Source: an uncultured Treponema sp. (GTDB lineage Bacteria; Spirochaetota; Spirochaetia; Treponematales; Treponemataceae). Taken from it: a DNA stretch of 28,994 nucleotides. The position numbers were made by a program, and so were the translations under genes. Shown here piece by piece: positions 8,217 through 14,408 of the stretch. The DNA is taken from contig CALDWC010000116.1 in assembly GCA_937923945.1 (NCBI GenBank), positions 1 through 28,994 of the forward strand, read 5' to 3'. Each line of letters starts with the position of its first letter. Position 1 is the first letter of the stretch. The notes below the pieces were generated by a model. That model was not told the DNA's origin, did no database searches, and saw only the letters and a program-made list of their open reading frames with translations.

Positions 8217-8248
8217 TTCAGTATACTGAATAATCGGTGATGAGTCCA
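8217..8248 (-). promoter_or_regulatory. promoter with overlapping palindromic operator candidate
   Basis: On the minus strand TGGACT (8248-8243), 17 nt, TATACT (8225-8220) forms a reasonable sigma-70 promoter for the dehydrogenase gene. The -10 box is embedded in a perfect 14-bp palindrome TTCAGTATACTGAA (8217-8230), where a dimeric repressor could block RNA polymerase. The regulator is unknown. Confidence 0.5.
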
Positions 8249-8275
8249 GTATTTTTTGAAAATAAAATGCCATGA

Positions 8276-8336
8276 AATAAAAAAAGAACCGTGTTGTGCA
8301 GGACGGATAAGCGGATAAAAGAGACAACACCGGCTG
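8276..8336 (-). terminator. terminator after folE2
   Basis: On the minus strand CCGGTGTTGT and ACAACACGG pair with one bulged base around a loop of about 25 nt, followed by a run of seven T. It separates folE2 from the downstream dehydrogenase, which then has its own promoter. Confidence 0.5.
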
Positions 8337-8387
8337 CATGTATACGAAACCTCATATCACACCGTCGATAAATACGCAAAAACCTTT

Positions 8388-9185
8388 TTAGCTTTGTACA
8401 AAATGCCCCGCGATACACGCTCCGGTTGCACTCGCAAAGGCGTTATGATTATGGATACTTTCAAAACTTTCGGCTTCTACTTCGCAGTACGGAAAATCCC
8501 CCAGTCTCGGAAGGGCAAGGCACACATCCCGCACCGTGTCCTCGACAAACTTCGGATTGCAATAGCTTTGTTCGGTTACAAACTTTTCATCCTCGCGTTT
8601 TAAAAGCGAATACACCGGCGAAGAAGCAGCCGCTTCCGCGAGTGCAATCAAATCTTCAAGCCAAAAAAAGCTCCCGATTTCCAGCCTTATCGAAATTTCC
8701 GCTCGTTGATTATGCGCTCCGAAGTCGCTGATTTCTTTCGAGCAGGGACAGAGCGTTTGCACCGGAACCTTAACCGCCACCGTAAAATGCCGATCATCCG
8801 CACTCACCCTGCCTGCAAACTCGCAGTCATAGCTCATCACCGCTTTTTGCTTACTGACCGGAGCTTCCTTTTCGATAAAATACGGAAATCGCAATTTTCC
8901 GTATGCCGTCGCCGCATCCAGCCGTATTCGAATCGCTTCAAGCATCTCCAAATACGCTTTCATCGAAATTCTTTTTGCGTGTTTATTAAACTCATCGACA
9001 AAACGGCTCATGTGCGTTCCCTTAAATTCTTTCGGTAAGTTCACATATAAATCAACAATTGCCGCCGTGTGCTGCACCTTATTCACCTTGTCCAAAACGG
9101 CAATCGGATACCGAAGTCCCTTAATGCCCGCCTTGTCCAATTCTATTTTTCTCGTGTCCTGCGAATTTTGAATATCTTTTAACAT
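8388..9185 (-). CDS. folE2: GTP cyclohydrolase FolE2 (type IB)
   Basis: Converts GTP to 7,8-dihydroneopterin triphosphate, the entry step to folate. It is the FolE2 (COG1469-type) enzyme, unrelated in sequence to FolE. 265 residues, the usual length. Recognisable motifs are GIKGLRYPI, GTHMSRFVDEF, the metal-site region QTLCPCSKEISDFGAHNQR with the conserved Cys, and NPKFVEDTVRDV near the C-terminus, followed by ESIHNHNAFA. The family commonly has a Glu just before NPKFVED, where this copy has Cys (SYCNPKF), which is worth checking against a structure. FolE2 enzymes accept metals other than zinc and often serve under zinc limitation. The ribosome site is weak (AAGAG close to the ATG). Confidence 0.93.
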   Translation of the reverse strand: MLKDIQNSQDTRKIELDKAGIKGLRYPIAVLDKVNKVQHTAAIVDLYVNLPKEFKGTHMSRFVDEFNKHAKRISMKAYLEMLEAIRIRLDAATAYGKLRFPYFIEKEAPVSKQKAVMSYDCEFAGRVSADDRHFTVAVKVPVQTLCPCSKEISDFGAHNQRAEISIRLEIGSFFWLEDLIALAEAAASSPVYSLLKREDEKFVTEQSYCNPKFVEDTVRDVCLALPRLGDFPYCEVEAESFESIHNHNAFASATGACIAGHFVQS

Positions 9186-9228
9186 AGCTCTTTTAATTCG
9201 GATAATTTGATATTTTTTTCCTTTGAGA

Positions 9229-9264
9229 GTTACTGATTAATTCAATCGGGAATTAATCAGTAAC
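9229..9264. repeat. dispersed palindromic repeat, copy 2
   Basis: A perfect 15-bp inverted repeat: GTTACTGATTAATTC (9229-9243), loop AATCGG, and GAATTAATCAGTAAC (9250-9264). It lies 44 nt upstream of the folE2 start. The outer base pairs differ from copy 1 but remain complementary in both arms. Confidence 0.85.
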
Positions 9265-9278
9265 CACCTTTAAAATCT

Positions 9279-9371
9279 CTTGTTTCGCACATGTTCAATA
9301 CTATATGTTGAACATTGAGAAACAAGTTGGAAACGATGTTAAACGGCGTCAAGCCTTTAATCAGCATTTCC
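9279..9371 (+). repeat. hairpin-plus-tail dispersed repeat, copy A
   Basis: CTTGTTTC (9279-9286) pairs with GAAACAAG (9319-9326), and inside it ATGTTCAA (9291-9298) pairs with TTGAACAT (9308-9315). The tail at 9341-9371 matches 190-220 and, less closely, 11435-11465. The same hairpin architecture recurs at 11368-11422 with base changes on both sides of the stem. The neighbouring 9372-9528 holds no gene I can support, only GC-rich inverted repeats. Confidence 0.6.
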
Positions 9372-9406
9372 TTTGGGCGGCTTTCGGGCTATCCGGGGCT
9401 ATCGGT

Positions 9407-9436
9407 ACGAACGCACCGAAATTGCGGTGCGTTCGT
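9407..9436. repeat. GC-rich perfect inverted repeat in the folE2-folD gap
   Basis: ACGAACGCACCG (9407-9418) pairs perfectly with CGGTGCGTTCGT (9425-9436) around a 6-nt loop. There is no T-run, so it is not an intrinsic terminator. This patch is visibly more GC-rich than other intergenic DNA in the window. Confidence 0.6.
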
Positions 9437-9528
9437 GTACAACGGGCGGCATTTTGAAAAATGTCACCCGTTCCCCTCCTATCCCTGCCGCGTCCGCTCT
9501 ATGCGGAACACGCCGCGTTTGGGAAAAA

Positions 9529-10410
9529 TTATTCCAGCCCGTGCTGTCGGCGTGCCGCAAGCAGCGTGTTTTCCATCAACATTGCAATCGTCATCGGTCC
9601 GACGCCCCGCGGCACCGGTGTTATCGCCGAAGCGACTTCGCACGCCGGCTCAAAGTCAACATCACCGACCAGGCGAAAACCCGATTTTTTGCTGCTATCG
9701 GGGACTCTATTTACCCCGACATCGATAACGATTGCGCCTTTTTTAATCATATCCGCTTTGATAAATTGCGGCTTCCCTATCGCGGCAACTAAAATATCCG
9801 CTTGACGGGTGATTTCCGCCAAGTTTTTTGTGCCGCTGTGGCATACGGTTACCGTGCAGTTCATATCTTTACCGAAAAGTAAAAGCGACAGCGGTTTTCC
9901 AACAATGTTTGAGCGTCCGACAACAACCGCATGCTTTCCTTTCGTTTCAATGCCCTGAAGTTTTAACAAATGCACCACACCGTGCGGCGTGCACGGAATA
10001 AATGTTTTATGTCCCAAAAAGAGTTTTCCCGTACTGACCGGATGAAATCCGTCAACGTCTTTTGCCGGATCAATTGCTTCAATAACCGCATCCGGATCAA
10101 TCTGCTCGGGAAGCGGGAGCTGCACTAAAATGCCGTTTACGCTTTTATCCGCATTCAGCTCGCCAATGAGCTTTAAAAGCTCCGCCTGACTGGTACTTTC
10201 CGGCAAGTGGTAGGCTTTATCCGCCATGCCGACTTCGTGCAGCGCTTTTGTTTTACCCGCAACATACGACTGAGAAGCCGGATTATTTCCCACTAAAATA
10301 ACCGCTAACGTTGGCGTAATTCCTTTTGCTTTTAATGCTTCCGTTTGCTTTGCAACATTTGCACGAACATCCGCCGCAATCGCAAACCCATCAATAATTT
10401 TTGCACTCAT
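9529..10410 (-). CDS. folD: bifunctional methylene-THF dehydrogenase / methenyl-THF cyclohydrolase
   Basis: FolD interconverts 5,10-methylene-, methenyl- and 10-formyl-tetrahydrofolate in the cytoplasm, supplying the formyl donor used by PurH and by methionyl-tRNA formylation. 293 residues, the standard length. Catalytic residues are visible: Tyr49 and Lys53 in SQSYVAGKTKA, Gln97 in GILVQLPLP, and the Asp in PAKDVDGFHP. The NADP-binding segment is VVGRSNIVGKPLSLLL, and PGGVGPMT appears as PRGVGPMT. AGGAG precedes the ATG. A likely promoter (TTGTTT-N17-TATAAT, minus strand) lies at 10452-10480. It sits apart from purH and folE2 but belongs to the same one-carbon theme. Confidence 0.96.
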   Translation of the reverse strand: MSAKIIDGFAIAADVRANVAKQTEALKAKGITPTLAVILVGNNPASQSYVAGKTKALHEVGMADKAYHLPESTSQAELLKLIGELNADKSVNGILVQLPLPEQIDPDAVIEAIDPAKDVDGFHPVSTGKLFLGHKTFIPCTPHGVVHLLKLQGIETKGKHAVVVGRSNIVGKPLSLLLFGKDMNCTVTVCHSGTKNLAEITRQADILVAAIGKPQFIKADMIKKGAIVIDVGVNRVPDSSKKSGFRLVGDVDFEPACEVASAITPVPRGVGPMTIAMLMENTLLAARRQHGLE

Positions 10411-10451
10411 ACATTTCTCCTAATATCAATCGATTTTTTATTTACTATTTT

Positions 10452-10480
10452 ATTATAATTGAATTGCGCAATATAAACAA
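10452..10480 (-). promoter_or_regulatory. promoter of folD
   Basis: On the minus strand TTGTTT (10480-10475), exactly 17 nt, then a perfect TATAAT (10457-10452). The folD ATG begins about 35 nt past the expected transcription start. Confidence 0.55.
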
Positions 10481-10735
10481 GTAGTACATCGGCGCATGCT
10501 GAACGAACTTCGGGACATACTCGAAACCTACGACAAAGAATAAAACCAGTTAGCTTCTGTGAGCTTTTTCAATGCACTACCCCTCGGCGCTCTTGAATGA
10601 GACATTGATTAATTCAATTGAGAATTAATCAGCGTTTCCTCTAGCATGGCCCAGCGCGGGATTTGTATGCCGAAACATTTTTTAGACTTTGAACAATTTT
10701 CCGCTAAAAACTTTTTTGGCAAGTAGGGGGATACC
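10481..10735 (+). other. gene-poor spacer with short relic frames
   Basis: No convincing gene. It contains a 15-codon frame (10496-10543, MLNELRDILETYDKE) and a frame of about 26 codons near 10645-10726 (ending LDFEQFSAKNFFGK). Both look like ends of lost genes because neither has a good ribosome site. Palindromic repeat copy 3 lies between them. Confidence 0.4.
10606..10631. repeat. dispersed palindromic repeat, copy 3
   Basis: TGATTAATTC (10606-10615), loop AATTGA, GAATTAATCA (10622-10631), with a possible extra wobble pair. It has the same core as the copies at 5449 and 9229 but shorter paired ends. Confidence 0.8.
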
Positions 10736-10822
10736 ATGTCTTTTCTGAGTACAAACTTTTTCAAAAAGCTACTTGACTTTATTTTTTTTTCTATAATTAC
10801 GCGATTTTTAAATAAAGCATGA
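10736..10822 (+). CDS. possible 28-residue hydrophobic peptide
   Basis: An ATG six nt after a strong GGGGG ribosome site opens a 28-codon frame. The peptide has a hydrophobic core (LLDFIFFSIITRFL) with Lys/Arg near both sides, like small membrane peptides and some type I toxins. Its TGA stop overlaps the GAGGTG that serves the next gene 12 nt later, which would allow translational coupling. No family is recognised. Against it: very short frames arise by chance in AT-rich DNA, and I see no strong promoter (TTGACT and TATAAT at 10773 and 10792 lie only 13 nt apart and inside the frame). Confidence 0.3.
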   Translation: MSFLSTNFFKKLLDFIFFSIITRFLNKA

Positions 10823-10834
10823 GGTGTTTTTTCG

Positions 10835-11323
10835 ATGAAAAAGAAGATTTTTATCAGCTGGTCATCGGTCGATCACCGTGTAAAACGGATTGCGGAAGGT
10901 TATAAAAATTGGTTGACTGTTATCTTTGATGATTGGGATGAAAAAATATTGTACACTTATGACAAAATGCTTTTAGGTTTTGGCAAGGGTGAATACGAAT
11001 ATATGAATGAAGTTTTTTTTGATACCGCTTCAAAATATTATTTGGATACCTACATACGAAGCCTTTGTTCGGATGAAGAATATGAATCGATAAAAAAACA
11101 GCTGCTTATTAAACGAATTGATATGCTGTTGGATACCTTTTGGTTTGTCGACACCGATGATAAAACAAATCAGGGGAGTATGTTACTTGCGCCTTTAACG
11201 GCACGGACGGGAGCTGAACGCACGGTGTTTTATGCCTCAAAGCAAAAAAATACCATGCTTTATGATAACTACTTTAATGTGTGTAAAAGCGGATTTGATT
11301 ATATGGGAAATGGTGTTTTATGA
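10835..11323 (+). CDS. hypothetical protein with TIR-like N-terminal start
   Basis: 162 residues. The first 26 or so (KKKIFISWSSVDHRVKRIAE, then GYKNWL) look like the first beta strand and helix of a TIR domain, a family that often cleaves or senses NAD in bacterial defence. After FDDWDEK the sequence no longer follows TIR: I see no catalytic-Glu segment or later strands. The remainder is acidic and aromatic-rich (FGKGEYEYMNEVFFDTASKY, FWFVDTDDK) and is not recognised. It may be an internally deleted TIR protein, a fusion or a distinct small family. GAGGTG precedes the ATG. It lies in an accessory stretch with a Fic remnant and dispersed repeats. Confidence 0.6.
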   Translation: MKKKIFISWSSVDHRVKRIAEGYKNWLTVIFDDWDEKILYTYDKMLLGFGKGEYEYMNEVFFDTASKYYLDTYIRSLCSDEEYESIKKQLLIKRIDMLLDTFWFVDTDDKTNQGSMLLAPLTARTGAERTVFYASKQKNTMLYDNYFNVCKSGFDYMGNGVL

Positions 11324-11367
11324 CCGGTAGTGAATTAATGTGCAAAGATGTTTTTGGTTAAAAATTT

Positions 11368-11465
11368 ATTGTTTCACGAATGTTCAAAATACAAAATAAG
11401 ATACCGAACATTCGAAAACAATGGGAATGCTGTTAAACGGTATGAAACCTTTAGCCGGCGTTTCT
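11368..11465 (+). repeat. hairpin-plus-tail dispersed repeat, copy B
   Basis: ATTGTTT (11368-11374) pairs with AAACAAT (11416-11422), enclosing the perfect 9-bp stem CGAATGTTC (11377-11385) / GAACATTCG (11406-11414). The layout matches copy A at 9279-9326, with both partners changed at some stem positions. The tail at 11435-11465 is related to 9341-9371, and in a shared frame it encodes GNAVKRYETFSRRFL against GNDVKRRQAFNQHFL. It fills most of the 11324-11595 gap, where I see no real gene. Confidence 0.55.
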
Positions 11466-11595
11466 TAAAGTTATTCGCACCATACACAAAATTTTATTCG
11501 CTTACAGTGCAGCGGATAGGCGGAACGGTTTTATGTACGGCGAAAGACTTTTTAAAAATATATAAATTCTGCATGGTGCAGAAAAGGAGTTTTAT

Positions 11596-12021
11596 ATGAG
11601 AACAAAATCTATGGTGAGAACAGCTGTTCTTTTGGTTCTAAGCCTTGGGCTTGGAATAGTTATGGGTTGCAATCAGGGTAATAATACACCGCAACAACAA
11701 GGAAATACACCGGGCGGAAACACCGGCGGCGGAACTACGCAGGGAAGCCTTGATGGACTTGTGGTTAGTTCAGAGGATCACTACTTTTATTTTGTTGAAA
11801 ATGTAATCTATGGAGTATGGTTTGAGGATTCATCATGGAAAAGACGCGCTGATGGATCATACACTCAAGCCAACACAGGTACTTTAGGTGGTGAAACTTT
11901 TACTGCTACTGTTACTTCAGATTATGTCAAAGTGAGCCTTGAGGGTGGAACAATTTTACCTATAGTTAAAAATCAAGATCTCATTAATATGATAAAAAAT
12001 GCTACAATAGTATACGAGTAA
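11596..12021 (+). CDS. small lipoprotein of unknown function
   Basis: 141 residues. A lipoprotein signal peptide (basic MRTKSMVRT, hydrophobic core, lipobox VMGC, Cys near residue 25) is followed by a flexible linker rich in Asn, Gln, Gly and Thr. A compact domain of about 90 residues follows (SSEDHYFYFVENVIYGVWFE, later FTATVTSDYVKVSLEGG) that looks all-beta. Linker plus short domain is typical of spirochaete surface or periplasmic lipoproteins. AAGGAG lies upstream of the ATG. It is not tied to any neighbour by operon spacing, and no function is assigned. Confidence 0.75.
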   Translation: MRTKSMVRTAVLLVLSLGLGIVMGCNQGNNTPQQQGNTPGGNTGGGTTQGSLDGLVVSSEDHYFYFVENVIYGVWFEDSSWKRRADGSYTQANTGTLGGETFTATVTSDYVKVSLEGGTILPIVKNQDLINMIKNATIVYE

Positions 12022-12221
12022 TATCAACATTCTATTCCCACTACCTGCAAATCTGAAAAAGTTCCGCTTTCAGTTTTGCAGGCGGGGAGTTATGTACTGC
12101 GAAAAATAGACTGGGCATATCCCGTCTCCATGAATGCCGAAAAAATTCATTCAGCATAAATGTCTATGCCGATGAAAAAAAAGAAACTCTGCTTCGGCTC
12201 ACTTTAAACAAGATGGAGTAA

Positions 12222-12348
12222 AAAGCTCATTGTAATGACTTGAAAAACGGTATTCATGCAACCACGGAATTCCTTGAGCTTTTTCTCCGCAATCTCCTCT
12301 TGAACGAGAACCATCCGCTTCATAACCGAACGATGCACATCAGCGGCA
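12222..12348 (+). pseudogene. Fic-family protein remnant (C-terminal end)
   Basis: In a frame open from just after a TAA (12219-12221) one reads KAHCNDLKNGIHATTEFLEL, then FLRNLLLNENHPLHNRTMHI. This resembles the C-terminal tail of Fic (AMP-transferase/toxin) proteins, where a helix with F..NLLL is followed by NR..HI. The catalytic HPFREGNGR core is absent from the preceding DNA, so this is a decayed end only. Upstream, 12022-12221 has another unrecognised frame ending RLTLNKME. I recognise the tail by pattern only. Confidence 0.45.
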
Positions 12349-12626
12349 CATTCAAAAAAGCGGAAAAAGCGAACATTGATACGGGAAAAGCAATTTTTTG
12401 AAAATTGATTTCCGCATTGGACAACCCTTCGATGCCGGCACATTTAAAAGCATTGACAATCGGTGCAATCGGTTATATTATTTTTCCTTTTGACTTAATT
12501 CCCGATATGGTTCCGGTGGTCGGTTACGCAGACGACCTTGCCAGCGCGGCGGGAGTCGTTGTTGCCGTTGCTGTGTACAGCGATTTTTCACTTGAAGAAC
12601 TAGACAAAGAAATTGATGGCGAGTAA
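12349..12626 (+). pseudogene. YkvA-like (DUF1232) membrane protein, interrupted
   Basis: The second half (from a TTG at 12405) encodes 73 residues with the DUF1232/YkvA core: NPSMPAHLKALTIGAIGYII, FPFDLIPDMVPVVGYADDLA, then a hydrophobic helix. In the same frame just upstream is FKKAEKANIDTGKAIF followed by a TGA at 12399-12401. That could be the real N-terminal part cut off by a point mutation. No ribosome site precedes the TTG, so a functional 73-residue product is doubtful. It abuts the Fic remnant, suggesting deletion-driven fusion of two genes. Confidence 0.55.
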
Positions 12627-12703
12627 AATAATAACACATATATAAAACTTAAATTCATACAAACTTTTTAGGTGCAACTGTTATTAATGAGGAGAACAAA
12701 GCG

Positions 12704-12937
12704 ATGACATGTAGATATTGCGGTCAAGAATGCAAGGCGGGCGCCACGCAAAAACTGTGGACAAAGTACGGTCCCGAATGTAAAGCGAGTCCTTCAAAAA
12801 TGCATGTACTCATTTCGGACGGAGTGCACTGCGTCTATTGCGGGCATGAATGCAGAGCAGGCAACAGTCAAAAGCTTTGGACCAAGTACGGTCCCAACTG
12901 CAGACACTCGCCGACCGGAAACCATGTTTTGCAGTAA
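12704..12937 (+). CDS. tandem Cys/His-repeat small protein
   Basis: 77 residues built from two copies of one unit of about 37. Copy 1 starts CRYCGQECKAGATQKLWTKY, copy 2 starts CVYCGHECRAGNSQKLWTKY, and each continues with GP-x-C and ends HVL. Each unit has Cys-x2-Cys-x3-Cys, a fourth Cys about 15 residues later and a His near its end, a spacing that suggests one bound metal (probably zinc) per unit. There is no signal peptide or membrane segment, so it should be cytoplasmic. GAGGAG lies 9 nt before the ATG. I do not recognise the family. It lies between the decayed accessory genes and the cobalt locus, with no evident operon partner. Confidence 0.75.
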   Translation: MTCRYCGQECKAGATQKLWTKYGPECKASPSKMHVLISDGVHCVYCGHECRAGNSQKLWTKYGPNCRHSPTGNHVLQ

Positions 12938-12972
12938 ATCCTCACTCCCCGTTTTTATGCTTCAACAAGGTA

Positions 12973-13000
12973 TTGACTAAAATCTTTTTTACAGTATAAT
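12973..13000 (+). promoter_or_regulatory. promoter of the cbi operon
   Basis: TTGACT (12973-12978), 16 nt, TATAAT (12995-13000). The start would be near 13007, directly ahead of the riboswitch. Confidence 0.75.
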
Positions 13001-13009
13001 CAGTACCGT

Positions 13010-13160
13010 TGAATAAGGTTTTGCTTTACGCAAATTAATAGGGAAATCGGTTAGAAACCGATGCAGCCCCCGCTACTGTAATTGAGTTGCACAACAAAAG
13101 CCACTGGTTTTTCGGGAAGGCGTTGTGCGGAACATCATGAGCCAGGAGACCTGCCTTTTT
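13010..13160 (+). ncRNA. cobalamin riboswitch
   Basis: Classic conserved blocks appear in order: AGGGAA at about 13049, GATGCAGCCCCCGCTACTGT at about 13060-13079, GCCACTG at about 13100, and the B12 box AGCCAGGAGACCTGCC at 13140-13155. Adenosylcobalamin binding normally lowers expression of the genes downstream. About 210 nt separate the aptamer from cbiM. There, CCTTC (13173-13177) can pair with either GAAGG (13183-13187) or, as ACCTTCG, with CGAAGGT (13215-13221), so these two stems are mutually exclusive and could form the switch. No T-rich intrinsic terminator is evident, so control may act on translation or through Rho. Confidence 0.95.
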
Positions 13161-13372
13161 CGATTGGATAAACCTTCGGCGGGAAGGGGATACATTTTGC
13201 ATTCCAAGCCAAAGCGAAGGTCGTCCCGTGATTTCATTGTGGGTGACTTTGTGATGAATACGATGTTTAGATAATAAGCGTGCAGCCTTTTGTTTGCAGA
13301 GCTTATATTTTTACACTTCCCTATTTTCTACAAAATCATTTACAAAATTTTCGTCTAAATTGGAGGTTAGAC

Positions 13373-14098
13373 ATGAAAAAAAAGACGTTGATGCTTGCAT
13401 CGTTCGGCGTACTGTTTTTGTTCGCAACAATGCCGGCGTACTCAATGCACATCATGGAAGGCTTTTTACCCTTACATTGGTGCTTGATTTGGTTTGCAGC
13501 CTGCGTTCCGTTTTTTGTGTATGGAATTATCGGCTTGCAAAAAGATTGGAAAAAAGGTAAAGATACGCGCATGCTGCTCGGACTTTCAGGCGGTTATGCG
13601 TTTGTTCTTTCCGCATTGAAGATTCCGTCGGTTACCGGTTCCTGTTCACATCCGACCGGTGTCGGTTTGGGCGCAATTTTGTTCGGTCCGACTCGCATGA
13701 CCGTTATCGGCGGCATTGTTTTGCTCTTCCAAGCCTTGCTTTTAGCGCACGGCGGTTTAACAACGCTCGGAGCAAATATGTTTTCAATGGCAGTTGTCGG
13801 TCCGCTTATCAGTTACGGACTGTATAAACTTTTCAAAAAAGTCAACATCAGTCTCGCGGTATTTCTTGCTGCTTTTTTGGGAGACTTGGGAACATACATT
13901 GTTACGTCATTTCAGTTGGCATCTGCATATCCCGATGCAACAAGCGGTTTTGTCGGTTCACTGACAAAATTTTTAGGCATTTTTGCATTGACACAAATTC
14001 CGCTTGCAGTTATTGAAGGATTGGTTACAATGCTTATCTTCAACTACATAGTGGCAAATAAAGAAAAAGGAGTGTTGGATTTTGAAATCGCTCAGTAA
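13373..14098 (+). CDS. cbiM: cobalt ECF transporter substrate-binding membrane protein CbiM
   Basis: CbiM is the metal-binding integral membrane component of the CbiMNQO cobalt importer. 241 residues from the ATG at 13373, chosen for GGAGG seven nt upstream; an earlier in-frame start at 13280 lacks one. A signal peptide (MKKKTLMLASFGVLFL, then ATMPAYS) precedes Met25-His26 in SMHIMEGFLP. In this family the Met-His at the mature N-terminus coordinates the metal, so cleavage between Ser24 and Met25 is expected. GSCSHPTGVGLGAILFGP and the multiple membrane helices are family hallmarks. It overlaps cbiN by 17 nt and sits under a cobalamin riboswitch, which supports cobalt over nickel as substrate. 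Confidence 0.94.
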   Translation: MKKKTLMLASFGVLFLFATMPAYSMHIMEGFLPLHWCLIWFAACVPFFVYGIIGLQKDWKKGKDTRMLLGLSGGYAFVLSALKIPSVTGSCSHPTGVGLGAILFGPTRMTVIGGIVLLFQALLLAHGGLTTLGANMFSMAVVGPLISYGLYKLFKKVNISLAVFLAAFLGDLGTYIVTSFQLASAYPDATSGFVGSLTKFLGIFALTQIPLAVIEGLVTMLIFNYIVANKEKGVLDFEIAQ

Positions 14099-14396
14099 AC
14101 AAACAATTTTTGTGGTAATTGCGGTATTACTCATCGCGTTAGTTCCGTTAATCGTTATCCCAATGACGCATAACGGCGAAGAAGAAATTTTCGGTGGTTC
14201 CGATGATGCTGCCGAAGCAATGATTAGCGAAGTTGCTCCCGACTACGAACCGTGGTACGAACCGTTTTGGGAACCGCCCAGCGGAGAAATCGAGTCGCTA
14301 TTGTTTTCGCTCCAAGTTGCAATCGGCGCCGTTTTTGTCGGTTATGCGTTCGGTGTATTGCACGAACGAAGTAAACAAAAAATAACTTCGCAATAA
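14082..14396 (+). CDS. cbiN: cobalt transport protein CbiN
   Basis: Small accessory membrane protein that promotes metal loading of CbiM. 104 residues with two membrane helices (about 7-27 and 70-90) and the family's conserved periplasmic loop, with FGGSDDAAEAMI and then YEPWYEPFWEPPSGEIESLL. The start is TTG at 14082 with AAGGAG 9 nt upstream. It overlaps the end of cbiM, implying translational coupling. Length and both motifs are normal. Confidence 0.93.
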   Translation: MKSLSKQTIFVVIAVLLIALVPLIVIPMTHNGEEEIFGGSDDAAEAMISEVAPDYEPWYEPFWEPPSGEIESLLFSLQVAIGAVFVGYAFGVLHERSKQKITSQ

Positions 14397-14408
14397 GGAA
14401 ACAAACCT

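Noticed and set aside
9315..9805. Plus-strand open frames overlapping the end of folD
   Set aside because: Three frames overlap one another and the folD 3' end, and the sequence begins in the dispersed repeat. No ribosome site or motif.
10773..10797. TTGACT/TATAAT as promoter of the TIR-like gene
   Set aside because: The boxes are only 13 nt apart, too close for a normal sigma-70 promoter, so I did not list it as a feature.
11348..11599. 83-codon open frame as a real gene
   Set aside because: It lies almost entirely within the hairpin-plus-tail repeat, lacks a ribosome site and resembles only the other repeat copies.
12399..12626. Selenocysteine codon: in-frame TGA in the YkvA-like frame, given selABC nearby
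   Set aside because: No convincing SECIS hairpin follows the TGA, YkvA proteins are not known selenoproteins, and the DNA just upstream is a Fic remnant, so a disrupting stop is the simpler reading.
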